Positions 1 through 12,494 are shown, counted from the first letter of the stretch. The stretch is 64,000 bases of DNA from Atherix ibis (GCA_958298945.1 OY282610.1:25506233-25570232), one strand, 5' to 3'. Made by a program: numbers and translations. Notes: generated from the sequence alone by a model not told the origin.

Positions 1-491
1 ATCGACTTCAGCTACTTAGTTACACTCCTTTGGACATTATCGATAGTACTAAGATGACGTGGTTTTGAGTATTTTTTTATCTTCAGGAATTAAAAAAAGG
101 CATACGAACTCAGATCATATGTACTATAGAAATTCCTTTTTCCGATGATGGAGATGGTCTTGTGATAGAAGGCATTGTCTTGTAGAGACTCCAAGTATCT
201 AGAATGTATAATCCGATACCAAGAATAGCTTTTTTGATTCTTTCAAGAATTCATCCATCAGCTTCAAAGTTAATCGACGGTCTTACCTCTCAAGAGACCT
301 CACTTATCCTAAATTTTGATCAAATTTCAATCTTGAATGCCTTCTTCGGTAAGATTCTTCTTCTACTGCTTCTCGGCCCTCTCTAAAACTGCTTTATACT
401 AACGAAAAAATTGTGCTGTTCGTAAGGAATATTTGCCATTTTAATTTTTGGTAAGTCACCAAGAAAACTCGCGGATTAACCAATTTCAAAC

Positions 492-1145
492 ACAAAATTT
501 GATGGCGAATAGTTGCTCCAAATTCTACTTTTAGCTGTTGGTCATTATAAAAAGATACATGCTCTTTAGCCTTACTGATTTTACCCAGTAATACTGTTGC
601 TCGTTATAAAAAGTTTCATGCTCGTTTACTGACTTTACCCAGTAACAATGTTCCTCGTTATAAAAAGATATATGCTCTTTAGCCATACTGATTTTACCCA
701 GTAACACTGTTTCTCGTTATAAAAAGTTGCATGCTCGTTAGCCATATCAGTGACTCTACACAGTAATAGCCCTAATCGCTTGGGACAATAACACGTGGAT
801 TCACCATACTTAATACAAAATTTGACTGCACATAGTTGCTTCAAATTCTACTTTTAGCTATTGCTCGTTATAAAAAGTTTTATGCTCGTTACCCATACTG
901 AATTTACCTAGTAACAGTGTTCCTCATTATAAAAAGATACATGCTCTTTAGCCATACTGATTTTCGCCAGTAACACTGTTGCTGGTTATAAAAAGTTTTA
1001 TGCCATACTGGCTTTACTCAGAAACACTGTTGCTCGTTATATAAAGTTTCATGCTCATTAGCCATATCAGTAACTCTATCCAGTAACAACCTTTATCACT
1101 TGGGACGGCAACAAGCGGATTCAACATACTTAATACAAAATTTGA
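492..1145. repeat. Hierarchical tandem repeat (about 60-bp units in about 320-bp blocks)
   Basis: The short unit contains the core TTATAAAAAG followed by CATGCTC or a variant. It recurs at about 544, 602, 656, 714, 866, 925, 984 and 1034, spaced mostly 50-60 bp. A longer period is superimposed: the phrase beginning ACAAAATTTGA recurs at 492, 814 and 1134 (spacing 322 and 320). The phrase with CTTGGGAC then ACTTAATACAAAA recurs just before the second and third of these. Short reading frames here on either strand are by-products. The core matches a stretch of the Jockey-like fossils at 4.1 and 45.8 kb (see findings). Confidence 0.85.
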
Positions 1146-1159
1146 TGGCAAATTTTACA

Positions 1160-3875
1160 AATTTGATGATCTGCAAAAAATACAATTTCACTGATCACAT
1201 TATATATGGTCGTATAGTTATCAGATGAGAAATTTGGTTCCGCGGTTGAAACTTGTACTGCACACTATATGGTAGGGTATACCGCAATATTGCCAAATAA
1301 TGCTCAGTACTGCTAGTCTTAGGGGGCCTAAACACGTGCTATGTAGAAGAGTAGTCGTTCTTAGTGATGCCAGCCTCATTACTTTTCTACTACGCATCAT
1401 ATTCTATTTTGGCTTCGAAATCTTTTGAAAATAAAAAAAGTAAGTCAATAGTTTGCAGGTCCTGCTAAAAAATCAAAAAATAAACTATTATATTATTTAA
1501 TGTTACTAATTATTTAAGAAAAAAAAAACAACATATTTATCAATACTAATTGACGTTATTAAATTTATTAAAAAAAAACAGTAGTTTTTTAAAATTTCAA
1601 ATAAAAATTTTGGTAAGTTAAATTCCAAATTTCCTTTGCCTTAAAATAATATTGCAAAAAAAAAGTTATTAAAAATTATTTGTTAAAAAATAGAACTTTT
1701 TAAAAATAATATAAAAAATTTATATTTTCGAAAAGGATTAATTATAAATTAAAAGAAAAATATCAAAAGTTAAAGTATCTGGCATGGCGCTTTAAAATAT
1801 ATCACCAACAAATGGGATTCGAAAACATTTGCACCTTCTCTACTTAAATATGTATAATCACCATCTTTTTATACCGCATTATTATATAATAAATAATTTT
1901 TAATATAGTACAATTTTCTATGCTGTTAAAAAATAAATAATGTCCTTAAAAAAAATTATTCAAGAAGTATTTTTTGTCAGCATAAATTAACAAATCGTAA
2001 CTTATTGGCGGATTGGCAATCTCTGATCTTTTATTGCGATTTAAGAATCTTCGAAAGGAAAAATAATTTTTTTCCTATAAGAACGAAAAGTTATTTAAAG
2101 TATAATTTTCATATCCTTAAAAATATTTTCTGTTCCCCTCAACAAAAAAAAAAGTCCTTTTTCATCATTTTTAATTCGCAAAAAGTTTCGTTTGCATTTA
2201 TATTTGTTCTACAATGAAAATTTCACTGATATACTCGTAAAATAAGTATTTCTCATATCATATATAATCCTTAATTCAACGATACTAATTACTTGAGATA
2301 AGAAAAAGGGAGAAAAATTATTTTCGTTACAGTAAGAATAATTGTTAGAGTACATAATCCTGCTAGATAGTATGAATTCTAGTCAGACCGGTACCGTAAT
2401 TTTCCATTTATAATAAGACATTCATTAAATGATCCTTAAAAACGGTTTGATTTACATCAATTGGTATAAGACGTGATAAGGATCACCTCGTTTTGTTAAG
2501 TACCCGCAAATTGAAGTAAAAAAAAAAAAAAAACAAGAAAAAAAATTACAGAAAAATGTGAACGTTCGTCAAATGAGTTACAAAAAGTTTTAAATACGAT
2601 TCGATTCTTTAGGGTAAAAAGGATAATATCCGCGTGCATGGTATTTGGTACATGATCCCATGAAGGGTGAACTATTATAGGAAGCTAAAAAAAGTGTATA
2701 TATTGTGTGCATGTCGCCATCCCTAATGCGGATAATTGCTGATTAAATTTTATTGAAGTCGTGTGTCACTTATTAAACCGAACAAACGGAAAATACTTTT
2801 ACACAAAACAGCAAGGATTCTTATGAGTACCCGTGAATACGTTGTTATTGGGCACCCTTTTACAGGAAAAGTGTTCACTTATAAATAAATATTCTTAACT
2901 GATTTGTGCATAAGCAACAATAACACAACAATAATAATAACAATAATGGTATGGTTATTATTATAGTTTCTAAATTATTTTTGTGGAAAAAAATGAAAAA
3001 AAAAAACAAAAAAAATATCCTGAATTAGGTAAATTTAGTTTTTATGACAAAAATGAAATTTTTTTATTAGAAAAAGAAGGGATCTAAAATAAGATAATTT
3101 TTTTTCTCTACCCAATTTAGATGCGTGTAGGCATGTGCAGAAACTATTAATTATATCCTTTTTCCTACCGAAGAAAAAACGCTAAACGAAAATAAAGAAG
3201 AAAAAAAAAATGGTGGCAGATAAAAAAAAGGCTTTTTGAAAAGGGGTGAACAAAAATCTGTTTCGAACTTAATAAGCATAATGAGCAATTGTTTTTTTCC
3301 CATAATTTCACAATTATCACCGGAAATCGGAAATAATTTTTAACGTTGTTTCCAATTTATTCTCCTTGGTTTATGGTATTTTGATATTATTGGAAGGAGA
3401 AAAAAGAATATGTTCCAATGTTAAAGGGGTGTGGGTATGCCTATGTGCCTATAGGAAAAATGGGGTTCACCTCTGAGGATAAGGACGCGTGCTGGACACG
3501 TGGAAGAATTATCACCAATCGACAAGTTTGTACAACCAAATCCTTTTCCAATTGAGTTGTAACGTTGATTTTATGACTGCGATTATAGCCCAAACTTCCG
3601 CACGCGTTCTCGAGCATCATTAACCACCATTGCATCGCCTTTTGTAGATATTTTTTTTTTTTTGGAACACAATCAATGAAATTACAAGAAATGTTAAATC
3701 AAAAGTGAAAAGGTAATAATTTCCTGAAAATTATAGATGAATTTTCGTAATTGAAACAAGAAAATTGATGATTTTTCCAATTTGTGCTTTCGAAAGAAAA
3801 ATTATATAAAATAAATTTTTTTTTCAGATATCTAAAACTATAACATAGTAAGAAGCAGATTTGTAAAATAGTTTT
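1160..3875. other. AT-rich non-coding stretch
   Basis: I see no splice-bounded coding exon or recognisable protein motif. The DNA has many poly(A)/poly(T) runs, for example 2519-2534 and 3650-3663. The 3430-3650 part is GC-richer and open on the minus strand for 64 codons, but the translation has no recognisable domain and no convincing splice sites. It could be intron or intergenic DNA with conserved regulatory elements. Confidence 0.5.
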
Positions 3876-3879
3876 AATT

Positions 3880-4800
3880 AACATGAAAGGTTATGGATAG
3901 TAAACATCCATCGAAAATACTGGCGAAGTATTTTAGTAAACGATGCGACTGATGATGCTTAAGTCTTCGATGGGTGTTTTTGGGAAAGGAAGTGGAGGAT
4001 AGGTCTTGAAGAAGAGGATTAGTATGAATGAAGACACGCTTATGGAATAAAAACCAAACACTTAAAAAATTACGCGTTCCATTTTTGACATAAGTTAAGC
4101 AAATGGAAGGTAGCTGAGGATATCTCTCAAATAAGAGGATTAAATGGGAATGAAACTTTTTATAACGAGATACAGCCACTAAAAATTAATGACACTTCAA
4201 GATCACGATAACTAATAGTATTGCGAACAAAAAAAGGGAGCGTCGAAAATTGTGTAGAGTTTTTTAATAAAAATAATTAGATTTGGTGGGAATTGAAAGG
4301 CTTAGTAGGATCCCAGAGTTCTAGTTCATAAGTCCAGATGACTTCTATAAAAGCACTTTTCTGTTTACAGTAAGTTTAGTATGTTCGTCTGGAAGTCAAA
4401 GGTGTGTTGTGTTATTTCCCTGTAAATAAATTATATGGGAGGATATGGTTTATGGCAGAGAGTAAAAGTTACGTGGATAGATTAACATTCATTAATTTTT
4501 ATTCTCCACCTGGATTGCAGAATTTCGGAAGTATCTTGAGGACTTTTGCAAAGAAGGTATTGGAACAGATTAGGATATTGCCTGCATAAATGTTGTAAGG
4601 GATAGGCCCAACTATACTTCCCTATGGAATACCAGCTAATATCGGAGAGATATTGGAGAGTTCGTTGGATTCGTTTACTTGAATTTGTCGGTTGAAAAGG
4701 AATGATCCTAGGACTAGACAATAGATGGCAGGAATGATCTCCTTGAGTTTTCAGAGAAAGTCCGGTTGCCAAACTCTATCAAAATCCTGACTTACAGTAC
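3880..4800 (-). mobile_element. Jockey-clade LINE fossil (reverse transcriptase and C-terminal part)
   Basis: Read on the minus strand, broken frames carry non-LTR reverse transcriptase landmarks in order. A block like FDRVW comes first (about 4780), then ELSNISPILAGIP followed by GS, with the Gln of the family's PQGS motif replaced by a stop codon (about 4620-4645). GPIPYNIYAGNI follows (about 4590). A WTYELELWDPTKP-like block corresponds to the family's conserved WTYGIELWG (about 4300-4340), and SRYKKFHSHL lies near the C-terminus (about 4140-4170). The YADD catalytic box is missing between the PQGS and WTY blocks. Stops and frameshifts are frequent, so this is a dead copy. Assignment to the Jockey clade rests on established motif knowledge. 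The 5' part (ORF1, endonuclease) is absent. Confidence 0.75.
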
Positions 4801-5039
4801 TCTTTTCTTTCTAAAAAGGATGGAACTCGATGCCACTGCTGAGTAGTGGAAGGTTTAGAGCAGAAACAGAATTTAATAGTTAGGAATTAAATTTGAGGAT
4901 TCGAGTAGTAGTGTAAGTGGTGAAGGATCATTTTTATTGGTCTGTAGGAAATGGGTCAGTTTATTGGTTTATTTTGGTTTAGGGATAATTTAAAAACTGG
5001 AAAATTCCCAGAGAAGAAAATACATTTAAAATTAGGATT

Positions 5040-5950
5040 TTAATAAAAATATTATTTTTTTATATTAAATAAAAATGACTGCCATAATATTTCTGATAGG
5101 ACTTGATCGTTTTAATGACTCTTTACCACATTTCGGGTTGTATTCGGTCATTACTTAGACTGATGTTGATTTTTAAATGATGTTAATTAAACAGATTATT
5201 TACTTAAACCTTTTTTTTTAAATATTTTTATAATAAAATGTCCAACTAAGTTCAAAATCGCATAATCTTAGAGGATAATTGCCATCATCAAAGCAAGAAA
5301 ATACGTGTTTTTTTCGTGCAATAAAACTAAAATTTTGTGGTATTTTATGGCTTCTTGTTAAAAACACATATAATCTATATTAAAATTGTTAAGTTTTTCC
5401 ATAGACTAAGAAAAGTTCATGTATAATGCATAAATTATAACATTATTTAAATAATTGCTATAAGATTTTTTACCTGGGCACGATTTTTTTTTTGAGGTGA
5501 TTTTTGGTGTCTTTTACGCTCATTTCGGGGTGTAATTCGGCTATTTCTTGATGGATTTTGGTTTTTTCACGTTCAAAATTTGTCTGTGTAAATAGAATTT
5601 TTATATAATTTCATAAAAAAATTTAAACGGCTTTAAATTGCCATTTTACAATACCAAATCTTGAAACTATGCGTTCTTGGAACTTTTTGCTCAATAGAGC
5701 CAAATATTTTGGTGCTGTTTAGCTTGTGGCTCCATATTATTGAAATCTTTAAGTTTTGCCCAATAAAAGTCGGTTGTCATATGATTATGGAAACTGATCC
5801 TCCATCCTCATTTTCAAAAGGATACCGGTCAATGACATCTTCAGACCAAAATTCACAACTTCAGGACAGTCACTTTTTTCAGATACAACAATTTTCCCAT
5901 AGTCACTTGTGGATTTTTTCCCCATAGCAAAAAATGAGCCTCATCACCAA
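5040..5950 (-). mobile_element. Degenerate Tc1/mariner-superfamily transposase, DEAHF/WPPRS family
   Basis: The minus strand, read across stops and frameshifts, follows the order of an insect IS630-type DDE transposase. It has FGDEAHFLL (first catalytic Asp, about 5930), a segment like PYFFENEDGS (here YPFENEDGS, about 5800), then KKFQERIVSRFG (about 5680). A duplicated or rearranged part follows: IAELHPEM (about 5530), a second SCFDDGNYPLR-like WPPRS block (about 5300-5260), and RIQPEM (about 5140). The end near 5080 carries the family's AATGGCA-like 3' signature, diverged. The WPPRS and PEM blocks are partly out of order, so two copies may overlap. It has no coding capacity. Confidence 0.65.
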
Positions 5951-8080
5951 AGTCACCATAATCTCCTCTCATGTAGGGATTTATCGAAAAATTTTTCACA
6001 AATTTTTCTAATTTTAAAGTATTGCTTACTAACTAAATAATTTTAAATATAAATATTGGCCAAAAAATAAGCTCAGTAAATTTTTTAAAATTTAATATTT
6101 ATTTATATAAGAATTGTTAAATAATGGAGTATAAAAAGTTTTATAATAAAAATGCATATCAGGGTTTTGGTTTAATGTTCAATCCGGTTTATTATAGGGA
6201 AAAGTTGCTTAAAAAAAATCTCGGACAATCACGATTGGCAGTTTTGTTCCGTTTTTATTTTGAAAAATTATTTATAGAGAAAGGATGTGAGTAGCCCTTA
6301 TAAGGAAGGGATAATTATATCCTTTAGAATTTGTTGTTGTTTTTTTCTTTTTTATTCCCAGTAAACAAAGTATTTTTTTTTTGTTAAAAAGCAAAACAAA
6401 AATATTTTACTGTATTTTTTGTGTCAGTTTACAAAAAAAAATGCAAAATCTCTTTTTTCCTGTGTATTTGTAAGTTGCTAATTTTTCATGAAAACATCCT
6501 GTAATGGTGAAAAGGATACGATAAAACACCTGGTAAATACCGTTAAGGTACATTTCTGATCAATTGACATACTAATTGGGAGAGTTGCTTTTACGTGTAC
6601 GAGTACGCGTATACCTTTCATAATTAATAATTAGTTCGAGTGGATTTGCTTTTTGTATGGCACTCTACGAACCATTTGCTGCCATCAATAAAATTGTTGT
6701 GCAAACTTGTAACTAATCGTCTTGCTGATAAGTAACCGAAATTGTTATTCTGTAACCCAATTTTCTAAATTTTATTGGCAAATATTTATGCAACAATTCG
6801 ATTATGAAGGGTGGGCACCAATACCAAAAACCCTGCTATATAATGGGACCCTTTTCCCTAACGAGCTCTAATACCGTATGTTTTCTTAAGCTTAAAAGCC
6901 AACAAGCAATTTGAATCGATTCAATTTTCCACCCTTCGTCGTCAACGTCATCGTCATCGTTATCTTCACAGTCGTCATCATAATCGAAGGGCACAATAAT
7001 CGCCCTTAAAACATTTCCATTATAAAGATATTCTGATATACTAGTTATATGTGTACTCGTAGTTTGTATTATTCATAAAAGTTTCTTTTGAGGCTGGCAA
7101 GCCATCTTCATCGATTCGGTAGGCGATTGTAAAAGATACTACAATATTTACATCGGATGGGGTAGTTAACCAAATAGACGGGGTCGAATCGGTAATACAT
7201 CAACACAACAACACCCTGAAAAATGGAATTTTTCACTCTTCTGAATTTACGAGTATGTCTATGTCTAGGTAGCTCCTTAATTCTAAACGAAACGGAAAGC
7301 ACACTCATCATTCGTTTTGTACGAGCATTTCATGGTTTACCTAAAAGTGATAATCCGGTAATAATAAACTGGTAGTTAAAATGAGGGTTTGCGTTAAGGT
7401 TCTAGCATAAGATTATCAATACGTAAACAACGTGAATATTATCATCCGTTCTATTATGCTCCGGAACAAGGAAGGACCTTGTGTGTTTATTAGCGGAAGG
7501 TGATTTTATTGAGTGAAAACGACTGACGAGAAATGTTACGGGTCTATTCACATTAATTTCACCATTTAACTATTTAAACAATTATCTATTAAATAAATTT
7601 CTTGAGATATCTTTTATAATAAGGAAAAAATCATTTTTATACCTACATGAATCGAAAAGTTTTTTTTTTTTTTTTGGGTGTTGGGATTAATAGAAAAAAA
7701 TTTGGATGTTGGTGGTGGTCATGAAAATAATTTTTTTTTAACTCTTTTTCTTATCAACAACTTTACGGTAGAATTATAATTTAGTAATCTTTAAAAAAGC
7801 TATTTTAACTGAATTTTCTACTGAAATCCAAAACATTGAGTCCTGCTATAAACGCAGCTGGGCTTTTTGGTATGTTGACTATTGGCCCATCGGCATTCAC
7901 ACGCAGATTAATCACATCAAAAGCGAATATGTTCAATTGTCTCCAAATTAAGACAATAGTTTTGTATTTATTTTTAAATATTTTTATAGATATCTACAAT
8001 TACTATAAAGTTATAAGCAGATTAAGATAATAGTGCTAATTAACGTGACAGATTATGAAGAGTTTCTCCTGCTCGCATGT
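5951..8080. other. Gene-free stretch
   Basis: No coding exon, RNA gene or recognisable transposon was identified. Several parts (about 6480-7020 and 7080-7530) are less A/T-homopolymeric than the surroundings and look unique. They contain GA/TC-balanced sequence such as repeated CGTC/ATCGTC around 6940-6970. This is compatible with intronic or intergenic regulatory DNA, but the sequence shows no direct function. Confidence 0.4.
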
Positions 8081-8276
8081 ATCGGGTGATTTTTTTTGCT
8101 GTTTGGTTATTCATATTTTTATTTTTGACAGATCGCCCGTGCCACGTGACGTATGTCAAACTAAAAAGTGATCAGTTAGTATTGGCATTTTCATGATGAA
8201 AAGACATTAATTACACCCGAATAATGGTTACAAATTATTGAATTTTATTATAAAAAATCGTGCTCTTTATAAAAAG

Positions 8277-8347
8277 GTGTTTCGCATTATAATTGATCTG
8301 CTGAGTGAGGAATTCTTGCTCAGCAGGTCGATTATGATGCGAAACAC
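8277..8347. repeat. Inverted repeat (29-bp arms, 13-bp loop)
   Basis: Arm 8277-8305 (GTGTTTCGCATTATAATTGA, then TCTGCTGAG) pairs with 8319-8347, with three mismatches in 29. It interrupts the N-terminal coding region of the surrounding transposon fossil. Confidence 0.9.
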
Positions 8348-8880
8348 ATTTTTTTCCCCATCCATCGCCGTTCACAGTAATTTACACGAGGATCTTGGTC
8401 CTTGACTATGTGGAAAATTTTACGCAAGAATCTTGTTCTGAAAGCGTATAAAATAGAGCTCGTGCAAGAACCGAAGCCGAACGATCTGGCAAAGCGTCAA
8501 ATGTTCGGAAAAACTTGAGCAAAATTCGTTTTTTTTTATCAAAAAATTGCGTCCAGCGACGAAGTTCATTTCTGGTTGAATGGGTATGGGAATAAGCAAA
8601 ATTCTCGCATTTGGTCTGATGAGCAATCACTGCCATTGCATCCACAAAAATGGACTGTTTGGTGCGATTTATGGACCGGTGGAATCATCGCTGGCCGTAT
8701 TTTGTTTGAAAATGGCAATGGTCAGTGGCGCCCGCTATTGCTCGATGATTTCGAACTTTTCTTTAGTCAAAATGCAAGAATTGCATCTGGTTGACACGTG
8801 GTTTCAACAAGAAGGCACTTCATGCCACACAGCCCTTGAAACAATTTATCTCACGTTTTGGGCCGGTGTGAGTTAACGCT

Positions 8881-8976
8881 TCTAGATTGCTTTTTATAGG
8901 GCTCTGTGATAAACCAGCATCACTTGCAGCCTTAGAAGACAATATTATCACAGAGCCCTATAAAAAGCAGTCTAGA
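8881..8976. repeat. Inverted repeat (31-bp arms, 34-bp loop) inside transposase fossil
   Basis: Arm 8881-8911 starts TCTAGATTGCTTTTTATAGG. It is complementary to 8946-8976 with one mismatch in 31. The loop encodes the transposase piece KPASLAALEDN. Arms this similar suggest a recent local inverted duplication or gene conversion. Confidence 0.9.
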
Positions 8977-9587
8977 ATTAGTTATTAGCTAGATATCATC
9001 CGAGATGCTCGAAAAAGTGATTCAAAATTTGACCTCTCGTATGAATCACGCAGTCGCACTCAGAAAAAATAAGAACTGCCATTACAACCAGAAAAATACA
9101 CTGTTTGATGAGGTTTATGCGCCGGTGGAACCGTATTTCTTTAAAGATGACGCTGACCTCAAGTTACCGTCAATGGCGGCCGCTATCGCTCGATGATTTT
9201 GAACCTTTTCTTACTCGAAGTGCAAGAACTGCATTTGGTTGACATGTGGTTTCAACAAGACGGCGCTACATGCCGCACAGGTGAGTTGACCGCCTAGATC
9301 GTGCGATTTGACGGTTCAGATAAATTTTTATGGAGCTCCGTGAAGTCAGTTGTCTATGCCGATAAACCAGCATCACTTGCAGTTTGGGAAGACAACATTA
9401 CACGTGTTATTAGCGAGATATCATCCCAGATGCTCGAAAAAGTTATTCAAAATTGAACCTCTCGCATGGATCATCCCAAACGTAGTCGTGGCTAATATTT
9501 ATGTAAAATAATTTTCAAAAAGTAAATGACAAGCATTGATTTATCGATTTAGACAATAGGCGATTTTAACGAGCTCGCTTTGCTGTT

Positions 9588-9900
9588 AATTTTCATGCTA
9601 GAGTTGCTGCTAGTTTTCATGCTAGTTATTGTGATAGTTTCCATGCTAGTTTTCATGCTAGTTTTCATGATAATTTTCATGCTAGTTTTCATGCTAGTTT
9701 TCATGCTAGATTTGCTACTAGTTTTTATGCTAGATTTGGTGCTAGTTTTCATGCGAGTTTTCATGCTAGTTTTCATGCTAGATTTGCTACTAGTTTTTAT
9801 GCTAGATTTGGTGCTAGTTTTCATGCTAGATTTGCTGCTAGCTTTAATGCTACTTTTCATTCTAGATTTGCTGCTAGTTTTCGTGCTAGATTCGATAAAT
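9588..9900. repeat. 12-bp minisatellite
   Basis: Roughly 26 imperfect copies of a 12-bp unit TTTTCATGCTAG, alternating with variants such as TTTGCTGCTAGA and TTTATGCTAGAT. Because 12 is divisible by 3, both strands stay open: Met/Leu/Val/Phe-rich on plus and Ser/Met/Lys/Thr-rich on minus. These frames are by-products, not genes. It directly abuts the 3' end of the preceding transposon fossil. Confidence 0.9.
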
Positions 9901-9904
9901 TTTT

Positions 9905-11995
9905 ACAAGCTCGATAATTTTTACGAGCTTGACTAATTTTTACGAGCTTGATAATTTTTACAACAACTACAGCGACATCACCGGCAAACGCTTCGATTCT
10001 ACCATTCTATGGAAATTGGAGCTTGAGAATCATTCAGTAAGTACAAAGCACAACACAGGACCCAAAACAGAGCCCTCGAAAAAGAATGAGCAGAAGGGTA
10101 TTTTTGCTATCTTCAGCCTCTATCAAAAGTTCGCCAAATACTGTGTATCTAAAACGTAATAAATAATTCAAGTATGCTACCTTGTATTTGGATAAATAAC
10201 TAACGTACTCTGCGCCTACTGTATTCAACTTTAGAGGTCTCCTGAGCAACTGAATTCCTCTCAAATCCTTGCCCCTTAATCTGAAACCATCCAAAAGAAT
10301 CTTTATATCTCATTTTTAATTTATTCAAATTAAAAAAGTGACAAATTTATTCCTCGTAATATAAACGTTCCCTTTTTTTTATGATTTGTGAGTTTCTTGT
10401 GATAAAAATGCTCATTTCCGACTATTCTTATACTATAGTCCTCTCATAAAAAGAATTTTGCACTATTACCTTTCCCATAAGCACTCGTTGGCCCCTGCAG
10501 TGAAATTACCTAGAAAATGGTTAAATAAAAATAACTTATCAAAATAACTCATAAAATTTAAGAAAAAAAATTTGTTTTGTGCCGCAAAAGCTTCAGTTCT
10601 TAAGAGAGGCAACTACTGTTTTTATGTTTTTTTTAGGATTAGTGCTATAATTTCTGATGATCACATTATTCTCTTAGTATTGATATATATTATTATTTAT
10701 ACTTCAAAATATTCATATTTACTATTTTATATATTTCTGGGAGTTAATTGGAGAATAAAGCTGTATCTACACTGACCATTTTTGTCCAGCTTTATCAATT
10801 ATTTATGGTAACTCCGAGAAATCCGATTTATCCAGTTCGGAAACGTCTAATATTTAATGTGTCACCAAAATTGGCAGAAAAGTAAAAATTTAATCACAAA
10901 AATTGTTTTCGAAAAAAATAAATTTCATATAAGAAAATAAAAATAATTAAATTTTCATTCGATGATTTAATATGGAATTACTTAAGCAATTCTTCTTTTT
11001 CAAAAACAAACTTACTCATTATCCGAGACTAAATACACAAACGGAACACATATGGTAGCGTAACGTAAACGATTTTATTTCGATTCCAATAGTGACATGT
11101 GCGTAAATAATTTAATTTAAAAGAAAAACAAACAAACAAACAACCAATAATAAAAATCAAAAGGACCCTTGAATAAAAATAAAAGGCTATGTGAGGATTG
11201 TGCGAGTGTTTCAAATTCCAAACCATATGAAAATTGTTGTGGGCAATGTTGTTGGCGAAAGGTTCTTAACGTTCCGTCAAAATAGGGACCCGGTTGTGTT
11301 ATTTACATTTTTTTCTTCTATACAATTAAAACTAATATTTTTTAATCTTCTTAAATAATAATATTTTCATTAATGAAATATTCAAAAAGCTAAGAAAATT
11401 ATTTTAAGAGAAAAAACTTCGAAAATGTAAGAAATTTTGTAAGTCTGTGCTTAATAATCTGAACATGAAAATTTCACCGTTTGAAAAACTTATTCATTCT
11501 GTAGTTTGGAAAGTACTATTCTATTATTTAATAATTTTTAGCCAAAAATTTAAAAGAACATTAATATTATTTATAAAAAAATATTTGCCATTTTATATTA
11601 TAAATTAATAAAAATCACCAGAATAATATATTAAAATTATAAAAACTTTCTGCGAATGTGGTAGTTCTAACGTGTGCAGTTTTTTTTCCAATATTTTTTT
11701 TTGGCGATAAACAAAATTGTCATATATGCGGCGCTGAAAATCTACGGATGACTATAAAGAAGCCATTGTATTCATAAAAGGTAACTCTCTGCTCTGCATT
11801 TCGATTTCAAGTTATTTCTTTGAAAATAACGAACAAGATACCGTTTGAGGTTATGACAACCGACGAACAAGGGACCGTTAACGTCAATTCTAAGGTTATG
11901 ACAACCGACTTTATTTTAAATTAAAAGCAAAGAATTTAATTTAGACTATAAGTGGTTTTAATAAAACATTGCAACAAAACCACATTACACAACAA
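9905..11995. other. Gene-free stretch with short transposon remnant
   Basis: From 9905 to 9960 there is a short series of TTTTTACGAGCTTGA-like units. The 9970-10290 part is GC-richer and open on both strands, but its translations show no domain I recognise. Around 11475-11640 the minus strand carries the 3' end signature of the WPPRS transposon family (AATGGCAAA to CCAAACTACAG). At 11825-11910 a 35-45 bp phrase (ACGAACAAG ... GGTTATGACAACCG) occurs twice. Confidence 0.45.
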
Positions 11996-12004
11996 ATTTT
12001 GTAT

Positions 12005-12420
12005 TTACTGTGCAAAAAGTTCCCAGGACGAGCTTTATCAAAATTTGGTAATGTAAATTGGCCTATAAGATCGTGCGATTTGACGCTGTTGGACATTTTT
12101 TTTATAAAACTATATAAAAAACTATATCTATGTAGATAATCTCTAAACTTTTTAGTATTTTAAAATTAATATCTATAAAGAAATGGCCAAATTACAGCTT
12201 GAAAAATTACCTCCAAAAGATCGAGTTCTGCAAATATTACCCCCAAAGGTTCGATTCCTGAGTCTTATAGTAATTATTTGAATTTTTTTATACTTAATAT
12301 ATAATGGCAAATATTAAGCAATATAAAAAATTAAAAATTGTTTTAAAAGCAAAATTTCTATTATATTTCATATATTTTTATTTTTCGAAATGAAAAATGG
12401 ATAAGTTTTTATAATATATT
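12005..12420 (+). mobile_element. WPPRS-family transposase C-terminal fragment
   Basis: Plus-strand text reads KKFPGRALSKFGNVNW (about 12015-12063) then PIRSCDLTLLDIFF (about 12064-12105). This matches the segment before the third catalytic residue in this insect mariner-like family. Further on come the shared non-coding 3' signature AATGGCAAAT (about 12304) and ATGGATAAG (about 12399). The rest of the protein is missing. Confidence 0.75.
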
Positions 12421-12494
12421 GGTTTGGGGGAAAGGAAATCCATTACTTTTACGTTTATTTCAAGGCTTTATTTAACATGGTTTATTTTTTTTTC

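Larger units (their letters stand above)
8085..9530 (+). mobile_element. Rearranged Tc1/mariner-like transposon copy (DEAHF/WPPRS family)
   Basis: The plus strand carries the longest copy of this family. MWKILRKNLVLKAYKIELVQ is the second helix-turn-helix/linker region (about 8409-8468). SSDEVHFWLNGY has the first catalytic Asp (about 8550). LPLHPQKWTVWC follows, then WFQQEGTSCHTA, where Glu replaces the second catalytic Asp (about 8800). A second partial run from about 9105 repeats the middle (EPYFFKDDAD, then WFQQDGATCR with the Asp present). It goes on to PPRSCDLT (about 9295), ADKPASLA (about 9360), SEMLEKVIQN-like and RSRG-like C-terminal text near 9480. Multiple stops and frame changes kill it. 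The start near 8085 (GGGTGATTTTTTTT) resembles a terminal repeat. The internal duplication and two hairpins are unusual. Confidence 0.8.

Noticed and set aside
9549..9936. Ser/Lys/Thr-rich (minus) and Met/Leu/Val-rich (plus) frames as genes
   Set aside because: Both come from a 12-bp minisatellite whose unit length keeps any frame open.
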